From Zhengitettix transpicula (taxonomy: Eukaryota > Arthropoda > Insecta > Orthoptera > Tetrigidae): a stretch of DNA of 64,000 nucleotides. The notes beneath the pieces were generated by a model. The model searched no databases, was not told the origin of the DNA, and saw nothing but the letters and a program-made list of their open reading frames with translations. Numbering within the stretch: position 1 is the first letter of the stretch; each line of letters begins with the position of its first letter. This document shows positions 61,363 through 64,000 of this stretch, in pieces. The stretch is from the NCBI GenBank assembly GCA_037074705.1, contig CM073595.1, forward strand, positions 73,704,139-73,768,138, in the 5' to 3' direction. Made by a program: the position numbers and the translations under genes.

Positions 61363-61690
61363 GCAGTATTGGTATGGAGAGGTCAGAGAGATAGGTTGTG
61401 GCGAACAAAGGACAGTTGACTTACCATTAATTGACAGGTGGCGAAGTCTTCTGGGATGAAATAGTATTTCAAATCCTTGAGGGTCTGAGTCTCCTCCTTC
61501 AGGAAAGTAGATCTGAATGCAAATTTGTCCCTGGCTGACACACAGTTCGGACCTACTTTTCCTGAAGACTGGGGCTCAGGCCATGAGGATTTGAAATTCC
61601 ATTTCATCCCAGCTGACTTTGCCTCCTGTCGTTTTGAGGTAAGTCCCTTTTTTCTATCCAAATATGGTCATCAATTTGACCTTGTCATAT
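61363..61690. mobile_element. Penelope-associated repeat, copy C, inverted pair
   Basis: Two related halves in opposite orientation meet near 61520. Each half has CCTGAAG(G/A), GATTTGAAAT, TTTCATCCCAG and a GGTAAGTC block. The left outer end repeats tattggtatggagaggtcag and the right runs into tgtcatattttcttactt and (TA)n. Confidence 0.65.
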
Positions 61691-61720
61691 TTTCTTACTT
61701 GAGATATATATATATATATA

Positions 61721-61740
61721 TCGTTTATATTTGATTCACC

Positions 61741-61744
<4 letters not shown>
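61721..61744 (-). mobile_element. Solo mariner terminal inverted repeat
   Basis: tcgtttatatttgattcacc plus ctca is the right terminal repeat of the mariner at 61973-63268, standing alone in TA-repeat DNA 230 bp upstream of that element. Confidence 0.75.

Positions 61745-61815
<71 letters not shown>
61744..61815. repeat. (TA)n microsatellite
   Basis: Long TA run between the solo mariner end and the sequence before the full mariner; another lies at 61918-61972. Confidence 0.95.
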
Positions 61816-61817
<2 letters not shown>

Positions 61818-61907
61818 TCAATCAAGTCCCACTCTAAGGAGACTTAACCCATATTGGAACTTGTAAACTACTGTGAATGCTTAAAACATGTTTTTCATTG
61901 AAATAAT

Positions 61908-61917
<10 letters not shown>

Positions 61918-61972
<55 letters not shown>
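61918..61972. repeat. (TA)n microsatellite
   Basis: TA run directly abutting the mariner left terminus, a natural TA target. Confidence 0.95.
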
Positions 61973-61973
<1 letters not shown>

Positions 61974-63267
61974 GAGGGTGAATCAAATATAAACGAGACT
62001 TTTGGACCTGTGCACGCAATAGTGATGGAAGAACGTTCCGCTGTTATTGGCTGTTAGGTTGGTTTGTCAGGAGTGGGGGAAGCACGTGACTCATCATCAT
62101 AGACTCGCTCAGTGTCCATCGTTACGATGTCCGAGCAGGAGGTACCTTCCTCTATTGCGCAACGTATTGTTATCAAGTTTTTAGCTGCAGAAGGTGTAAA
62201 ACCGGCCGAAATCTTGAGAAGATTGACTGCACAGTTCGGGGAAGAGATGCTGTCGCGAGCTAGAGTGTTTGCTTGGCATAAACAGTTCGTGGAGGGCCGT
62301 GAACGTGTTGAAAATGAGAGCCATGACCGCAGACCCCGCACCAGCATTACAGCGGGCAACATCGACAGTGTTCGTCAACTTGTTGAAGGTGATAGGCGTC
62401 TAACAACTTCGGATATTGCAATTGAGGTTGGAATAAGTTATGGGAGCACTTACTCTATACTCTCAGAGGAGCTAGGGTATCACAAGGTGTGTGCCAGGTG
62501 GGTTCCTCGCCTTCTCACAGTTGACCAGAAACTGAATCGTTTTCAAGTGTGTGAGCGTCTTCTTGCACGATTTCGGGAAGAAGGAGACCCATTTCTTTCT
62601 CACATTGTCACCTGTGATGAAACGTGGGTGCATCACTACACCCCTGAGTCGAAACAAACGAGTATGGAGTGGAGGAAGAAAGGAGAAACCGGACCAGTGA
62701 AAGCCAAGTCATGATTATCGGCTGGCAAGGTTTTGGCTACCGTTTTTTTTTGACCAGCGTGGCCTGCTGCACCTTGATTTTTTGCATGAGCGCAGAACAA
62801 TTAATGCGGCATACTATTGCCAAATTTTGACTGAGGTCAGACTTGCATATCGCCGCAAAAGACGAGACCTTCCGATGAGAAAAATGATTCTCCTCCATGA
62901 CAATGCTCGCCCCCATACAGCAGCCCTGACCGTACAAAAATTGGAGCAACTGGGTTGGGAGACACTGGAACACCCTCCATACAGTCTAGACCTGTCTCCC
63001 TGCGACTTCCATGTCTTTGGTCCTCTCAAGGAAGCTTTGGGATGGCAAAAATTCCACAGCGATAATGAGGTTGAAGCATATGTGCGCAATTGGCTACAAA
63101 CACGACCTGACTCTTTTTACGTGGAATTAAAATATTACCTATACGCTGGGAAAAATGTGTTTATAAATCAGGAGATTATGTAGAAAAATAAACTATGATT
63201 GTTTGTGCGTTTAAAATCAAAATAAATATTTAAAAAAATAAGTCTTGTTTATATTTGATTCACCCTC

Positions 63268-63268
<1 letters not shown>
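61973..63268 (+). mobile_element. mariner element, 1296 bp
   Basis: Terminal inverted repeats CGAGGGTGAATCAAATATAA (left, extending ACGAGACTT) and its near-perfect complement at the right (one mismatch in the first ~28 nt) frame a single transposase gene. Length is typical of mariner. TA precedes the left end; the right end is followed by tgta, a one-base change from TA. Confidence 0.92.
62127..63183 (+). pseudogene. mariner transposase, one stop and one frameshift
   Basis: Starts ATG at 62127 (MSEQEVPSSIAQRIVIKFLA) with an N-terminal helix-turn-helix region and a WVPRLLT linker motif. The catalytic triad is visible: TCDETWVHHY, LLHDNARPHTA and YSLDLSPCDFHVF, with 34 residues between the second and third Asp (DD34D, true mariner). 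Two lesions inactivate it: an in-frame TGA at 62712-62714 after PVKAKS, and a single extra base in a nine-T run at 62743-62751. The frame then continues to TAG at 63181-63183. Overall about 351 aa, the expected size. The small number of lesions implies recent loss. Confidence 0.92.
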
Positions 63269-63270
<2 letters not shown>

Positions 63271-63320
<50 letters not shown>

Positions 63321-63335
63321 TATAGATAGATAGAT

Positions 63336-63376
<41 letters not shown>
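63271..63376. repeat. (TA)n microsatellite with GATA interruption
   Basis: TA run with a gatagatagata patch in the middle, between the mariner and a Penelope-type end. Confidence 0.95.
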
Positions 63377-63378
<2 letters not shown>

Positions 63379-63500
63379 AGACCTAAGAATGATTTGATAT
63401 TGTCAAAATAATTTGTATGGAATTGAAGCACTGACCTCCTTCATGAGATCAGACACACTCTTCATGCTAGCCAACTGCACTGTGTCAAAATTGTAACTTT
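63377..63500 (-). repeat. Penelope-associated repeat end
   Basis: On the minus strand: catgaaggaggtcagtgctt, then caattccatacaaattattt and tgacaatatc, then a (TA)n tract; same order as the other copies. Confidence 0.55.
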
Positions 63501-64000
63501 AGCTGGCCTGAAGGACAAGTTTAAATAAGATCAACAGTAGAGAAATGGGCTGAGTGTCTTTTGTAGACTGTCTCTCTAGTTGTTGCAACTACATCTGAAG
63601 TGTGTTTTTTATAAGCATGCTGCACTTTTTTGTAAGCCATAGAAGTGGCCATTTACTTTGTCCAATTCTGTAAAAGAAAGGTAAAACTGAAAGTAAATGA
63701 ATGGTATGACTAAATTCCTAAATATTTCATATTGAATAAACAGAAAAATTACATTTTCAAGTGGATCCAAATAAAGCTACAAAAAAACTGCTTTGTGACT
63801 TCTTTATTTCACAGAGTAAACCTTACATGCCATAATTTATTTATAATGTCTGTGGGAACACCTTTAAGATAGGGGAAAAAGACATTTTTGTTTCTAGCAC
63901 ACAAGAGGCACAATTTGAAATTCACTGGATTGTCTACTTTAATGGCATGACCCACCTACCACGTTTAATAATTTGTGAGACTGCAAAAAACTAGGAAATA
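63501..64000. other. No gene recognised
   Basis: AT-rich sequence with no supported feature. Confidence 0.4.

Noticed and set aside
1..64000. CRISPR arrays, bacterial operons or phage modules
   Set aside because: The window is clearly eukaryotic; the regular repeats are satellites, microsatellites and transposon monomers.

Overview
This window is insect-like nuclear DNA. It is AT-rich, genes are split by GT-AG introns, introns and spacers are long, and the repeats (mariner, PIF/Harbinger, Penelope-like, tRNA-derived SINEs, a LINE relic) are typical of arthropods. The large, repeat-filled introns suggest a hemimetabolous insect with a sizeable genome, but the species cannot be named from sequence alone.

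Three protein-coding genes can be rebuilt exon by exon with consistent splice phases. (1) 8554-10748 (+): a two-exon Ly6/uPAR-type secreted, probably GPI-anchored protein of 130 aa with only eight cysteines. (2) 13463-19891 (-): the complete seven-exon UNC50 gene (274 aa), a Golgi multipass protein, convergent with the Ly6 gene. (3) 24926-52168 (+): a complete 29-exon NWD2-like gene (NACHT and WD-repeat protein, 1689 aa) with a DUF4062-like N-terminus, a NACHT P-loop NTPase and a C-terminal WD40 region. It has one GC-AG intron and two very short introns (67 and 69 nt). The 69-nt intron is open in frame.

The introns hold most of the remaining structure. UNC50 intron 4 contains a Penelope-like GIY-YIG endonuclease relic and foldback repeats. 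NWD2 intron 2 carries a PIF/Harbinger element with a SINE inside it. Intron 5 carries three ~560-bp tandem units, one interrupted by a second Harbinger fragment. Intron 7 carries a long-arm hairpin MITE. Introns 13, 18, 23, 25 and 28 carry a family built on a ~281-bp monomer, with Helitron/Helentron-like termini.

From about 52.3 to 60.7 kb no gene was found. The last 3.3 kb is a repeat nest. It holds palindromic copies of the Penelope-associated repeat with a hammerhead-like three-way fold, long (TA)n arrays, and a 1.3-kb mariner with good terminal inverted repeats whose transposase has one stop and one frameshift.

The first 8.5 kb gives only weak candidates: a possible 13-codon first exon at 4040-4078, a possible minus-strand exon at 1546-1709 and a frameshifted coiled-coil-like reading frame at 6286-6748.
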